From: JAEUJM01 sp044221555
Lineage (GTDB): Bacteria; Actinomycetota; Acidimicrobiia; Acidimicrobiales; DATDAH01
Assembly: GCA_044221555.1 (NCBI GenBank)
Contig: JBGAOY010000003.1
Span: 248,001-312,000, forward strand
Direction of reading: 5' to 3'
Length of the DNA stretch: 64,000 bases
The translations under genes and the position numbers were made by a program. Shown here piece after piece: positions 50,163 through 58,052 of this stretch. Each line of letters opens with the position of its first letter. Position 1 is the first letter of the stretch. The notes under the pieces were generated by a model. It saw nothing but the letters and a program-made list of their open reading frames with translations, did not search any database and had not been told where the DNA came from.

Positions 50163-50662
50163 GACCGAAGCGCGTCCTCGAGCTGTGCCGCCAACGTCTG
50201 CTCGCTGACGCCGCCGACGTCGGCCGCCGTGATCGCGCCGTCCCGGTCGAACACGTAGGTGGTGGGGAAGGCCCGCATGCCGAGCGCGCGTCGGATGTCA
50301 CCGGAGCTGTCCAGGAGGTTTGGATAGCTCAGGTCGTAGCGCTCCATGAACCCTTCGGCCGCGCCCCGGCTGTCTCGTGACGCGACCCCGATGAACACGA
50401 CATCGTCGCCGTAGTCGTTGGCGGCGCGCTCGAGCAGTGGCGCCTCAGACTGGCACGGCGGGCACCACGACGCCCAGACGTTGACCACCACGGGGCGGCC
50501 GCGCACACCCATCAAGACCGCCTCGAAGTCTTCCTCCGATGCGTCGGTGAGCTGGCCCCCCGGGGGCAGGGGCGCCGGCGGACCCGACGCCACGAAATCC
50601 GTCGCGGCGGAAGATGTGGCGCAGGCGGCGAGGGTCAGCGACGTCAGCGCGGCCAGCGACAA
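50159..50662 (-). CDS. TlpA/ResA-like thioredoxin lipoprotein
   Basis: A 167-residue protein starting at TTG 50,662, the only start available after an in-frame stop. Lipobox LTLAACATS, then a thioredoxin fold with WASWCPPCQSEAPLL and the cis-Pro segment MRAFPTTYVFDRDG. It reduces disulfides outside the membrane. The three genes TlpA, Lgt-like and CcdA form a tight thiol-redox operon. A BlaI-like operator lies 14 nt upstream. Confidence 0.92.
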   Translation of the reverse strand: MSLAALTSLTLAACATSSAATDFVASGPPAPLPPGGQLTDASEEDFEAVLMGVRGRPVVVNVWASWCPPCQSEAPLLERAANDYGDDVVFIGVASRDSRGAAEGFMERYDLSYPNLLDSSGDIRRALGMRAFPTTYVFDRDGAITAADVGGVSEQTLAAQLEDALRS

Positions 50663-50676
50663 CCCGATGAACCAAC

Positions 50677-50693
50677 TACGACGTACCGTAGGA
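50677..50693 (-). promoter_or_regulatory. BlaI-like operator, TlpA operon promoter
   Basis: TACGACG-TAC-CGTAGGA. The outer CTACG/CGTAG arms are a perfect 5-bp dyad. It lies 14 nt upstream of the TTG start. Confidence 0.68.
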
Positions 50694-50779
50694 GTTTACC
50701 GCCAGATCAACGACGGGCTATCGTCGCCAAGCGACGCGACCGGTTCAGTTCAGACTGACGAGAAGCGTCTCGAACGAGT

Positions 50780-51667
50780 TCAGAGCGGGCAGACGTGCCG
50801 TGCGAGCGCGAGCACGTGGTGAAACTCGATCGTCGACGCAGCTGTCGCCACCAGCAGCGCGGTGACGCTGACGATCACAGCGAGTTCGGCGCGCAAACCT
50901 GCGGGAGGCGGTCCCTCAAGGAGGGCGTCGACCCGAGCGGGAACTCCACTTCCGGTGATCCCGAGCGCGCCGGCGGGTGCGGGGGTCGATCTGGCGAGCG
51001 CGATCTTGATGATGGCGCGCGCGACGACCTTTCGGTCACCCACGGCGCGAGCGGACTCCTCGTCGGCCCAGCGCTCCGTCGCGAACTGCAGGCGTCTCGA
51101 AAGGGGTTTGAGCGGCGGGACCGCAGCTGCCGCGATGTCTCCGACACGCACGAACCGGTGATGGTTGTAGCGGAGGTGAGCCTGCTCGTGGGCGAGCATC
51201 GCCGCACGTTCCTGTGTGTCCAGCAGGTCGAGCGCGCCGCGCGAGACGACCACATGACCCGGCCGGCCCGGGACCGCGAACGCGATTGGCTCGGCATGCG
51301 GCAACACCCTTATCCCGGTGGCCGCCGGCAGTCCCGCCGTGGCAGCGCGGTGCCTCGCCACCGCTCGCATGGCACCGACGAGCGCCCAGATCAGCCCGGC
51401 ACCAGCGGCAAGGCCGAGGGCGTCAGACCCATGCCGGTGGGCGATCAAGGCATGGCACCATCCGAGTGACTCGGCTACCCACTGGAATTGGGCGATCCAG
51501 CCCACCAACAGCAAGACCAATGCCCAGATCACGCCGAGGGCACAGACGACGAGCATCGCCGTCATCACCTGCACCGCATGCCTCGGCGGGAGCCGGCGCT
51601 GGATGGCGCCGGCGAGCACGCCACACGTCACGCTTGCGACCAGCGGCGCGAAGAGCAGCGGAGTCAC
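50780..51667 (-). CDS. M56 (BlaR1/MecR1-like) membrane metallopeptidase
   Basis: A 295-residue protein with three N-terminal membrane helices, a cytoplasmic zinc protease loop and one C-terminal helix. HEQAH in AMLAHEQAHLRYNHH is the HExxH site and ERWADEES gives the third ligand. BlaR1 relatives with a PBP-like sensor domain detect beta-lactams; this one has no sensor domain. It starts inside the stop of the BlaI gene (GTGA), so the two are co-translated and this protease likely cleaves BlaI. Confidence 0.9.
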   Translation of the reverse strand: MTPLLFAPLVASVTCGVLAGAIQRRLPPRHAVQVMTAMLVVCALGVIWALVLLLVGWIAQFQWVAESLGWCHALIAHRHGSDALGLAAGAGLIWALVGAMRAVARHRAATAGLPAATGIRVLPHAEPIAFAVPGRPGHVVVSRGALDLLDTQERAAMLAHEQAHLRYNHHRFVRVGDIAAAAVPPLKPLSRRLQFATERWADEESARAVGDRKVVARAIIKIALARSTPAPAGALGITGSGVPARVDALLEGPPPAGLRAELAVIVSVTALLVATAASTIEFHHVLALARHVCPL

Positions 51668-52029
51668 GCTGGATCGGATTCGAGTCCGTCGAGAATCTTG
51701 CGGAGCGCCGCGGCTTCGGCCGTTGAGAGCGTGTTCACGAACCGCCCAAGTACCGCCTCACGATCATTCGCCGCGGCGAGCGCATCGGTCATCCGTCCGG
51801 CGCGCAGCTCAGCTTCGGTCACTGTCGGCCGGTACGCATACGCGCGGCCTCGGCGCTCCCGTTCGACGAGGCCCTTTTTGAGGAGCCGGGTCTGGATCGT
51901 CATGACCGTGGTGTAGGCCAGATCTGTGTCGAGTGCAGCCAGGACCTCAGCGGGGGTCATGGCGTCCTCGCTAGCCCACATGACCTCCAGGACGTCGGAC
52001 TCCAGAGATCCTTGCGGGCGGCGAACCAC
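51664..52029 (-). CDS. BlaI/MecI/CopY-family repressor
   Basis: A 121-residue winged-helix repressor, start GTG 52,029. Motifs LESDVLEVMWASEDAMTPAEVLAALDTDLAYTTVMTIQTRLLKKGLVERERRGRAYAYRPTV are diagnostic of the family; the C-terminal part (70-121) is the dimerisation helix region. TACGAT lies 6 nt before the GTG, a -10 element at the right distance for a leaderless transcript. It has no CopY-like CxC metal hook, so release by the co-encoded M56 protease is more likely than direct metal sensing. It is the best candidate to bind the 13 operators. Confidence 0.92.
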   Translation of the reverse strand: MVRRPQGSLESDVLEVMWASEDAMTPAEVLAALDTDLAYTTVMTIQTRLLKKGLVERERRGRAYAYRPTVTEAELRAGRMTDALAAANDREAVLGRFVNTLSTAEAAALRKILDGLESDPA

Positions 52030-52139
52030 CGGCGCATCGTAGCGGTCGAAAGCGGCTGCCTGAATGCGCGAGTGCGTGCGATGCTCAACCGGGACCTGCT
52101 CAGTTTGTGGAGCTCGGTCGCCGTACAGTGGACTGCTGC

Positions 52140-52156
52140 TACTACGTCCCGTCGTA
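52140..52156 (+). promoter_or_regulatory. BlaI-like operator, cupredoxin promoter
   Basis: TACTACG-TCC-CGTCGTA matches the consensus at every dyad position. It is 13 nt upstream of the cupredoxin start and 110 nt upstream of blaI on the other strand, so it could also autoregulate blaI. Confidence 0.75.
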
Positions 52157-52169
52157 TCCAGGAGCCACC

Positions 52170-52709
52170 ATGAGCCCGTCCCGCCGAACCCTCGCCTCGA
52201 TCTCCATCGTGGCCTTCGTCGCCGTCCTCGGCGCGTGCGGGTCCGACGAGGATGGCGGAGCCTCCAGCGCCGTCCTTGCCAATGGAGACCGAGTCGAGGT
52301 GGGGATGGCCGATCTCGGGTTCCATCCATCGACCTTCACGGTCCAGCGGGGCGCAACGGTGACGTTCGCCTTCGAGAACACCGACAGCATCGACCACGAG
52401 GCCCTGATCGGTGACGAGGCCGCGCAGGACGCGCACGAGGCAGAGATGGCTCACTCGGGCGGTGACATGACGGACAGCACCGACGACACGACAGCCACGA
52501 CGGCCGCTGGCATGAGCGGGATGGAAGGGATGAACCACAAAGCTGGTGCATCCGACCCAGGCGAATCGGTGCTCGTGGCTCCTGGGGAGACTGCCGAGAT
52601 CAGCTACACCTTCGACGAGGCTGGCACCCTGTTGCTCGGCTGCCACCAGCCTGGGCACTACGACGGCGGGATGAAGGCAACCATCACGGTGACAGCGTCT
52701 GACGATTGA
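52170..52709 (+). CDS. Cupredoxin lipoprotein with Met/His-rich loop
   Basis: A 179-residue protein, start ATG 52,170 behind AGGAG. Lipobox AVLGACGSD, then a cupredoxin domain. FENTDSIDHEALI provides the first His, LLLGCHQPGHYDGGM the Cys, His and Met of a type I copper site. An inserted loop (residues 85-130) is rich in His, Asp and Met (MSGMEGMNHK), as in copper-scavenging proteins. A periplasmic copper carrier or electron carrier role is inferred. Confidence 0.85.
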   Translation: MSPSRRTLASISIVAFVAVLGACGSDEDGGASSAVLANGDRVEVGMADLGFHPSTFTVQRGATVTFAFENTDSIDHEALIGDEAAQDAHEAEMAHSGGDMTDSTDDTTATTAAGMSGMEGMNHKAGASDPGESVLVAPGETAEISYTFDEAGTLLLGCHQPGHYDGGMKATITVTASDD

Positions 52710-52726
52710 TCGCCGCCAGAACCAGG

Positions 52727-52743
52727 TTCTGCATCATGTAGTA
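52727..52743. promoter_or_regulatory. BlaI-like operator copy between convergent genes
   Basis: TTCTGCA-TCA-TGTAGTA: the right arm is perfect and the left has two mismatches. It lies 18 nt after the cupredoxin stop and 54 nt before the end of the convergent gene, with no obvious gene to control. Confidence 0.45.
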
Positions 52744-52796
52744 GGGAGTGGCGCCCTCTGATGGTCCGGGGTACCTCGGCCGCGCATCGGGATCGA

Positions 52797-53192
52797 TCAG
52801 CGCCCCAGTTGCTTCGCCACCTCTGCCCGGCTCGGCGGGTTGTCACGTTGACCCCACAACATCAGTGCGATGAGCAAGAGCACGGCACCCGCCGGGAAGC
52901 CCGCGACCAGGTCCTGAGCACTGGAGGGGAGGAACGAGCCGAGCAGGTCGAGCGAGTCCATGTGCTCGAGGAAGTGGTTGACGATCACGAGGATGCCGGC
53001 AACGGCGAGGACGGCCGCGACGGCCTTCTGGCGCCGCCTGCGGCGGAAGTGTTGTCTGAGGTATGCGGCCCACTCGTCGTCGCTGATGCCGCCGACGCGT
53101 GAGCTTCGGACCTTCCCACCTTCGCCAGCATCCGCCTTCGTCGACGGATTGCCGCCCGGGCGCTTCCGACGCTGCTTCGAGCCAGAACTCAT
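52797..53192 (-). CDS. Basic single-span membrane protein
   Basis: A 131-residue protein; start ATG 53,192 is preferred over a GTG-type start 6 nt upstream. Lys/Arg-rich N-terminus, then WAAYLRQHFRRRRRQKAVAAVLAVAGILVIVNHFLEH with the first membrane helix, and a second helix, FPAGAVLLLIALMLWG. Function unknown. The operator lies 10 nt upstream. Confidence 0.7.
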   Translation of the reverse strand: MSSGSKQRRKRPGGNPSTKADAGEGGKVRSSRVGGISDDEWAAYLRQHFRRRRRQKAVAAVLAVAGILVIVNHFLEHMDSLDLLGSFLPSSAQDLVAGFPAGAVLLLIALMLWGQRDNPPSRAEVAKQLGR

Positions 53193-53202
53193 CCCCACAG
53201 AC

Positions 53203-53219
53203 TACTACAGGACGTAGTT
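53203..53219 (-). promoter_or_regulatory. BlaI-like operator, 53.2 kb gene
   Basis: TACTACA-GGA-CGTAGTT, a near-perfect dyad, 10 nt upstream of ATG 53,192 and between that gene and the end of lgt. Confidence 0.7.
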
Positions 53220-53227
53220 CAGTGGCA

Positions 53228-54052
53228 TCAGGCCGCGGTTGACGGCACCTCCTCCGAAGAGCGCTGCCTTCGGAGTCGGAGGATCAGGATCACGCCGGAG
53301 ACGACGATGGCCGTCAGGCTTGTCCAGATGTTGACGCGAACGCCCAGGATCAGCGAGGCAGGGTCGATGCGCAACGCTTCGATCCACAAGCGTCCGGTGA
53401 AATAGCCGCCGACGTAGACCCACAGCAAGCTGCCGCGCGGCAGCAGTCGCCGGCGATCGAGCCAGATGAGCAGGCCGCAGAGAGCCAGGTTCCACAGACC
53501 TTCGTACAGGAACGTCGGGTGGAACGTGGCGACGGTCTCGTAGCCACGGGGGCGGTTCGCGGGGTCGATCCGCAGCGCCCACGGGAGGTTCGTCGGTCGA
53601 CCGAACAGCTCCTGGTTGAACCAGTTGCCGAGGCGGCCGATGGCCTGCGCGAGTGGGACTGCGGGGATCGCGGCATCGATGAGCTCGGGGAGCGGCATCC
53701 GGTGCCGTTTCGCGTACCACACCGCCACCAACGTTCCCGCCAGCAGACCACCGGGTATGCCAAGGCCGCCGTTCCAGATCTCGAGCGCTGCCGACCAGCG
53801 GCCTTCATAGCGCTGGTAGTCGGTGATCACGTGGTAGAGACGTGCCCCGATGAGGCCGGCGGGCACGGCCCACAACGCCATGCTGCTGATCTCGTCAGCG
53901 TCGTGGCCACAAGCAGCCCAACGCCGGCGAGCCAGAGCGACGGCGGCGATCACTCCGAGGGCGATGGCCAGGCCGTAGGCGCGGAGGTGCAAGGGACCCA
54001 CGACGAGCTCGTTGGTGGACGGGCTCGGCAACGCGCCGAGGACCGCGTTCAC
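53228..54052 (-). CDS. lgt: Prolipoprotein diacylglyceryl transferase Lgt
   Basis: A 274-residue membrane enzyme with seven helices. RAYGLAIALGVIAA, IPGGLLAGTLVAVW, the signature AQAIGRLGNWFNQELFG with the essential Arg and Asn, and TFHPTFLYEGLWNL with catalytic His are all present. It attaches diacylglycerol to lipobox Cys, which suits the many lipoproteins in this region. It starts inside the methyltransferase stop (ATGA). Unlike the 50.2 kb paralogue it has all key motifs. Confidence 0.95.
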   Translation of the reverse strand: MNAVLGALPSPSTNELVVGPLHLRAYGLAIALGVIAAVALARRRWAACGHDADEISSMALWAVPAGLIGARLYHVITDYQRYEGRWSAALEIWNGGLGIPGGLLAGTLVAVWYAKRHRMPLPELIDAAIPAVPLAQAIGRLGNWFNQELFGRPTNLPWALRIDPANRPRGYETVATFHPTFLYEGLWNLALCGLLIWLDRRRLLPRGSLLWVYVGGYFTGRLWIEALRIDPASLILGVRVNIWTSLTAIVVSGVILILRLRRQRSSEEVPSTAA

Positions 54053-54678
54053 GCGTCGACCTTCCCGCTGTTCGCGTCACTCGCGGTCGCGTCGGCCTCG
54101 GCCTTCACGGCACGGAACCTCATCCACTGGTTTCCCCGTGCCGGCGAAACCTCGACCGAGCCGAACCCCGCCATCGTCAGGCCGTCCCGTAGCCCGTCGG
54201 CAGAAAGCAGTTCCACGACCGATCGGTCGACCTGGTGGAACCAGCGAGCGATCGCACTGCGGGTCAGGTCGTAGCCGACAAGTGCGCCACCGGGTCGCAG
54301 GACCCGGTGTGCCTCCGCGAGGGCATGTCGCCAGTCGACCACGTGGTGGAGCATGAGGAAGCTCGCCACCGCGTCGAAGGACCCATCGCCGAAGGGCAGC
54401 GCGGTCACGTCGGCGACCTCGACCGTCGAGTCGGTGCCCTTCAGCCGCCGCCGCGCGGCGTCGACCATCGCGGCGTCGACGTCGGTCAGCGTGAGGTCGA
54501 TGTCTGGCGCCCTGCGAAGCAAGACCTCGGCCATCGCACCAGACCCGCCGCCGATCTCGAGGACCCGGCCTGAGATGGGCATGCCGGACAGCATCCAGGG
54601 CAGCACGACCCGTCCGGCGAACGCCCGCCACGGTGCGCTCCTGCACAAGATGGCTTCTGCGCTCGACATCACCGGCAT
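54049..54678 (-). CDS. Class I SAM-dependent methyltransferase
   Basis: A 209-residue protein. Motif I VLEIGGGSGAMAEVLL, motif II LTLTDVDAAMVDAARRRL, VADVTALPFGDGSFDAVASFLMLHHVVDW and the later LRPGGALVGYDLT show the UbiE/COQ5-type Methyltransf_11 fold. Substrate unknown. It is the upstream partner of lgt and carries a BlaI-like operator 37 nt upstream. Confidence 0.9.
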   Translation of the reverse strand: MPVMSSAEAILCRSAPWRAFAGRVVLPWMLSGMPISGRVLEIGGGSGAMAEVLLRRAPDIDLTLTDVDAAMVDAARRRLKGTDSTVEVADVTALPFGDGSFDAVASFLMLHHVVDWRHALAEAHRVLRPGGALVGYDLTRSAIARWFHQVDRSVVELLSADGLRDGLTMAGFGSVEVSPARGNQWMRFRAVKAEADATASDANSGKVDA

Positions 54679-54715
54679 GATCTGTTCACCTCTCGTCGGC
54701 GCCCATGGGAGATTC

Positions 54716-54732
54716 TACGACATCGTGTCGTT
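54716..54732 (-). promoter_or_regulatory. BlaI-like operator, methyltransferase-lgt operon
   Basis: TACGACA-TCG-TGTCGTT; left arm perfect, right arm one mismatch. It lies 37 nt upstream of the methyltransferase start and 46 nt after the cbtA stop. Confidence 0.72.
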
Positions 54733-54778
54733 TGTGCGACGCCGCCAGGTCACCGCTGCGCGAGGGTCCTCCTATAGG

Positions 54779-55756
54779 TCACGTCGGCCCGCTCGACGCC
54801 TCCGCGAACCGGCCGAGGTTCGGGCCGTCGGGGTCTCTTGGAGCTCCGTCGGCGAGCAGCCCGAACACACCAGCGATGACCCCCCACATCAGCGCGATGC
54901 TGCCGAGCGCGAACAACCGGAAGTGCCAGATCACCGTGGAGAAGGCGTGGGGGACGAGGTGAGTGGTGTCGACGGCCACGGGGGTTCCGGCCAGATCCGA
55001 CGGCTGCTCCAAGGCTGCCAGATCGAGTGGTTCAGCAGGATCGTTCGGATCGCGCAGTGACTCGTCGCCCGTGGCGCGCGCCGTCGACAGCAGGCGGTCG
55101 AGGACCTCGGTCGGCGCATCGCCGGCGACGACCAGTGCCGGGGTTGCCTCATTGGTCAAGGGAACGACCGGGTCTGGGCTCGCCGGCCACAGGAGCATCA
55201 ACGCCGAGACCATGAGCACGAACCCACTCCCCCCGATCAGGTAGCGCCCCGGCCCCGACCAACCCCGGCTCGTGAGCCACTCCCACAGGTACAAGGCCAG
55301 GAGCACCACCAGGACGGACGCGGCGATCAACAGCAGGTACTCGAGCGTGCGAGTCTCGATGGTGTCCGGGTTGCCCACCGCCGGCGGGTTGGGCGGGTAC
55401 TTGAGGGCGGGGATGAGCGTGAGGGCGACGAAGGCGCCGATGGAGACCTTCAGCCCGCGCTCGAACTCGCTCCGCCCTCGGAGGCGGTGGTGCAGGGCGC
55501 TCACCGTGACGCCGAGCACGACGCCCATGAGCAGCCCGAACAGGACCGTGGCGAGCATGCCGCCTCCCTGCTGAGCCGATCGGCTGAAGAGTGCCGGGTC
55601 GCCGGGGGGAAGCCCGAGTTGAGACGCTTCCTCGAAGTCGAGCGCCTTGTGGATCTGGGTCTCGGTGACCAGGCGGACGAAGACGGCCGCGACCACTCCT
55701 CCTGCCGCTCCCGCGGCAAGCCCGCGACCGATGAAGAACTTGGCATTCTTGGACAT
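54779..55756 (-). CDS. cbtA: CbtA-like cobalt transporter
   Basis: A 325-residue membrane protein starting at ATG 55,756 behind GGAG. It opens FFIGRGLAAGAAGGVVAAVFVRLVTETQ, a typical CbtA first helix, then GGMLATVLFGLLMGVVLGVTVSALHHRL, KYPPNPPAVGNPDTIETRTLEYLLLIAASV and WHFRLFALGSIALMWGVIAGVFGLL. CbtA is predicted to bring in cobalt for cobalamin synthesis. The usual small His-tailed CbtB gene is absent here. A cobalamin riboswitch precedes it. Confidence 0.88.
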   Translation of the reverse strand: MSKNAKFFIGRGLAAGAAGGVVAAVFVRLVTETQIHKALDFEEASQLGLPPGDPALFSRSAQQGGGMLATVLFGLLMGVVLGVTVSALHHRLRGRSEFERGLKVSIGAFVALTLIPALKYPPNPPAVGNPDTIETRTLEYLLLIAASVLVVLLALYLWEWLTSRGWSGPGRYLIGGSGFVLMVSALMLLWPASPDPVVPLTNEATPALVVAGDAPTEVLDRLLSTARATGDESLRDPNDPAEPLDLAALEQPSDLAGTPVAVDTTHLVPHAFSTVIWHFRLFALGSIALMWGVIAGVFGLLADGAPRDPDGPNLGRFAEASSGPT

Positions 55757-55781
55757 CGCTGCTCCATCCACTCGTGGTTTC

Positions 55782-55945
55782 GGTGCAGCAGGTCTCCTGG
55801 CTCCCAGATCGATGCTTGGCTGCGCCTTCCCAGGGACGGGACGAATCCCGGCACCCCAGTGGCTGCGTGCAACGTCGCTCCCTGGTCACAGTGGCGAGGA
55901 CCGCGCCGGACTTCCACCGGCTTCCCTCACCGCGAATGCAACGCT
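55782..55945 (-). ncRNA. Cobalamin riboswitch upstream of cbtA
   Basis: On the minus strand the leader contains GAAGCCGGTGGAAGTCC, GCGGTCCTCGCCACTGTGACC, CACTGGGGTGCCGGGATTCG and the GGAGCCAGGAGACCTGC B12-box near its 3' end. These are the conserved elements of the AdoCbl riboswitch in the right order. Ligand binding would shut down cbtA when cobalamin is plentiful. Confidence 0.92.
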
Positions 55946-56067
55946 AGCCGGGCGTACACACCGCCGACCACCCGGCGACGAGGTGGGCGAGGCGCCCCCG
56001 TACGAACTTGGGCGAACCGGTGAGACGCCGTTCACCCGGCCCGGGCGAGAGGGTCCAATGGCCCTAG

Positions 56068-56084
56068 TGCTACAGCGAGTAGGA
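56068..56084 (+). promoter_or_regulatory. BlaI-like operator, SHOCT gene
   Basis: TGCTACA-GCG-AGTAGGA: 11 of 14 dyad positions fit. It is 45 nt upstream of the SHOCT gene start. One of the weaker copies. Confidence 0.45.
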
Positions 56085-56129
56085 GTCCATCCTTCTCCTC
56101 ATCGACCACATCGAGGAAGGGATCCGATC

Positions 56130-56393
56130 ATGATGTACTGGAACGGCTCGGGGGACTGGGGCTGGGCGGCCTGGTTGGCGATGGGTTTCATGATGCTTCT
56201 CTTCTGGGGGGTCGTCCTCGGCGCCGTCGTCGTGCTAGCACGGGGTGCACTCCCCGGAGCGGCGAGACCAGACGTCGCCGGCCCGGAGCGTCTCCTCGCT
56301 GAACGCTTCGCCCGTGGCGAGATCGACACCGATGAGTACCACGCCCGGTTGGCGGCGCTTCGCACGGGGCCGGGCACCAAGCCACCAGGTTGA
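56130..56393 (+). CDS. SHOCT-domain membrane protein
   Basis: An 87-residue protein (ATG 56,130 behind GAGGAAGG). One membrane helix rich in Trp, Met and Gly (WAAWLAMGFMMLLFWGVVLGAVVVLARG) is followed by a SHOCT domain, LLAERFARGEIDTDEYHARLAAL. Such proteins are common in copper and cation-resistance clusters but have no assigned role. Confidence 0.88.
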   Translation: MMYWNGSGDWGWAAWLAMGFMMLLFWGVVLGAVVVLARGALPGAARPDVAGPERLLAERFARGEIDTDEYHARLAALRTGPGTKPPG

Positions 56394-56424
56394 CAGACAG
56401 CCGGGCGTCGGGCAGCCGGTAGTC

Positions 56425-56441
56425 TCCTACAGCCCGTCGTA
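56425..56441 (+). promoter_or_regulatory. BlaI-like operator, multicopper oxidase
   Basis: TCCTACA-GCC-CGTCGTA: right arm perfect, left arm one mismatch. It is 37 nt upstream of the oxidase start. Confidence 0.7.
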
Positions 56442-56478
56442 GCTCGTTCTCCCCACGTTCGGCCCCCAAGGAGCATCC

Positions 56479-58008
56479 ATGTCCGCGCCGTTGCGCATCG
56501 ACCGCCGCCGGTTCCTCCAACTGACCGGCGCCGGCCTCGTGTTCGTGGCAGGCTGCGCGAGCTCGGACACCACCGCCGCGCCGACCCGTCCGACGGTGGG
56601 ACCCACCGATCCGGTGGTGGCCGCCGTCGAGCGGGCTCGAGCGAGGCCCGGGGCCTCGGTGACGAGGTTCGATCTCCGTGCGTCTCCGGCCACGATCGAC
56701 CTTGGCGGCCGTCAGGTCGACACGTGGGCCTACAACGGTGGTGTGCCCGGCCCGGAGTTGCGGGTGACCGAGGGCGACGTGCTCGAGGTCGCGGTGCGCA
56801 ACGACCTCCCCGAAGCCACCACCATCCACTGGCACGGCGTGGCTCTGCGCAACGACATGGACGGCGTGCCCGACCTCACGGGCGCGTCCATCGACCCGGG
56901 GGCGTCGTTCACCTACCACTTCACCGTCCCCGACGCCGGCACGTACTGGTTTCACCCCCACATGGGCCTCCAACTCGATCGGGCCCTGTATGCCCCCCTC
57001 GTCGTCGAAGAACGAGCGGGCCCGGGCGATTACGACGTCGACCAGGTCGTGGTGCTCGACGACTGGCTCGACGGGGTGACCGGCACGCCGGAAGACATCT
57101 ACGCCGGCCTTGCTGGCATGACATCGATGGGATCGGGCGGGATGAGCGGCATGGGCGGCATGAGCAGCCAGCGCGGCACGGGGATGTACCAATCCGATCT
57201 GTTGGGGGGCGATGCCGGCGATGTGGGCTACCCCTTGCACTTGCTCAACGGTCGGCCGGTGTCGGATCCGCCTACCGTCCGCGTGCCGGCAGGCGGACGG
57301 GCCCGACTGCGGCTGATCAACGCGGGATCTGACACTGCCTACCGCGTTGCCCTCGGCGGTCACCGCATGACGGTCACCCATGCCGACGGGTTCCCTGTGA
57401 AGCCGGTGGAGGTCGAGGCTGTGCTGCTCGGGATGGGGGAGCGCTACGACGTCTTGGTGCAGCCCCGCTCGGGTGCCTGGCCTCTGGTCGCGCTCGCCGA
57501 GGGGAAGGACCGGACGGCCATGGCGGTGGTCCGAACGGCGGGTGCGGGATCGACTGCACCGCCGTCATCCAACGTCCGACCGTCAGAGCTCGACGGCCGC
57601 CTCCTCCGCTATCGGGATCTCCGAGCGACCGAGTCGGTGCGACTCGGACGTCGCGAACCGGACCTCGAGCAGGTCGTGCGGATCACGGGTTCGATGATGC
57701 CGTATGACTGGTCCTTCGATGGTGTGGCGTTCCCGCAACACCCGCACCTCGAGGTCGAACACGGCCAACGGGTTCGGCTCACGTTCGACAACACCTCGCC
57801 GATGTGGCACCCGATCCACGTGCACGGCCACACGTTCCGCCTCGGCGAGGCGCCGAGCGGACCCCGCAAGGACACCGTCAACGTGCTGCCGGGGGAGCGC
57901 GTAGTCGTCGAGCTCGACGCCGACAACCCTGGCCAGTGGATGGCCCACTGCCACAACACGTACCACCTCGAGCGTGGCATGGCCTTGGTCATGTCGTACG
58001 TGACCTGA
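56479..58008 (+). CDS. Multicopper oxidase, Tat-exported lipoprotein
   Basis: A 509-residue oxidase with a twin-Arg leader and lipobox (RRRFLQLTGAGLVFVAGC). All four copper motifs are visible: TIHWHGV, YWFHPHMG, WHPIHVHGHTF and AHCHNTYHLERGM. A Met/Gly-rich loop (residues 214-233, MTSMGSGGMSGMGGM) resembles the substrate-binding Met segment of CueO/CopA-type cuprous oxidases. It would oxidise toxic Cu(I) outside the membrane. It follows the SHOCT gene after 85 bp. Confidence 0.95.
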   Translation: MSAPLRIDRRRFLQLTGAGLVFVAGCASSDTTAAPTRPTVGPTDPVVAAVERARARPGASVTRFDLRASPATIDLGGRQVDTWAYNGGVPGPELRVTEGDVLEVAVRNDLPEATTIHWHGVALRNDMDGVPDLTGASIDPGASFTYHFTVPDAGTYWFHPHMGLQLDRALYAPLVVEERAGPGDYDVDQVVVLDDWLDGVTGTPEDIYAGLAGMTSMGSGGMSGMGGMSSQRGTGMYQSDLLGGDAGDVGYPLHLLNGRPVSDPPTVRVPAGGRARLRLINAGSDTAYRVALGGHRMTVTHADGFPVKPVEVEAVLLGMGERYDVLVQPRSGAWPLVALAEGKDRTAMAVVRTAGAGSTAPPSSNVRPSELDGRLLRYRDLRATESVRLGRREPDLEQVVRITGSMMPYDWSFDGVAFPQHPHLEVEHGQRVRLTFDNTSPMWHPIHVHGHTFRLGEAPSGPRKDTVNVLPGERVVVELDADNPGQWMAHCHNTYHLERGMALVMSYVT

Positions 58009-58052
58009 CCGAAATGGTCACACCCGGCGCAGGGGAGCGGACGAGCGGTCGG

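Noticed and set aside
52761..53102. A 113-codon plus-strand gene driven by the orphan operator at 52,727
   Set aside because: Most of it is antisense to the membrane protein at 52,797-53,192 and it has no ribosome site or recognisable domain.
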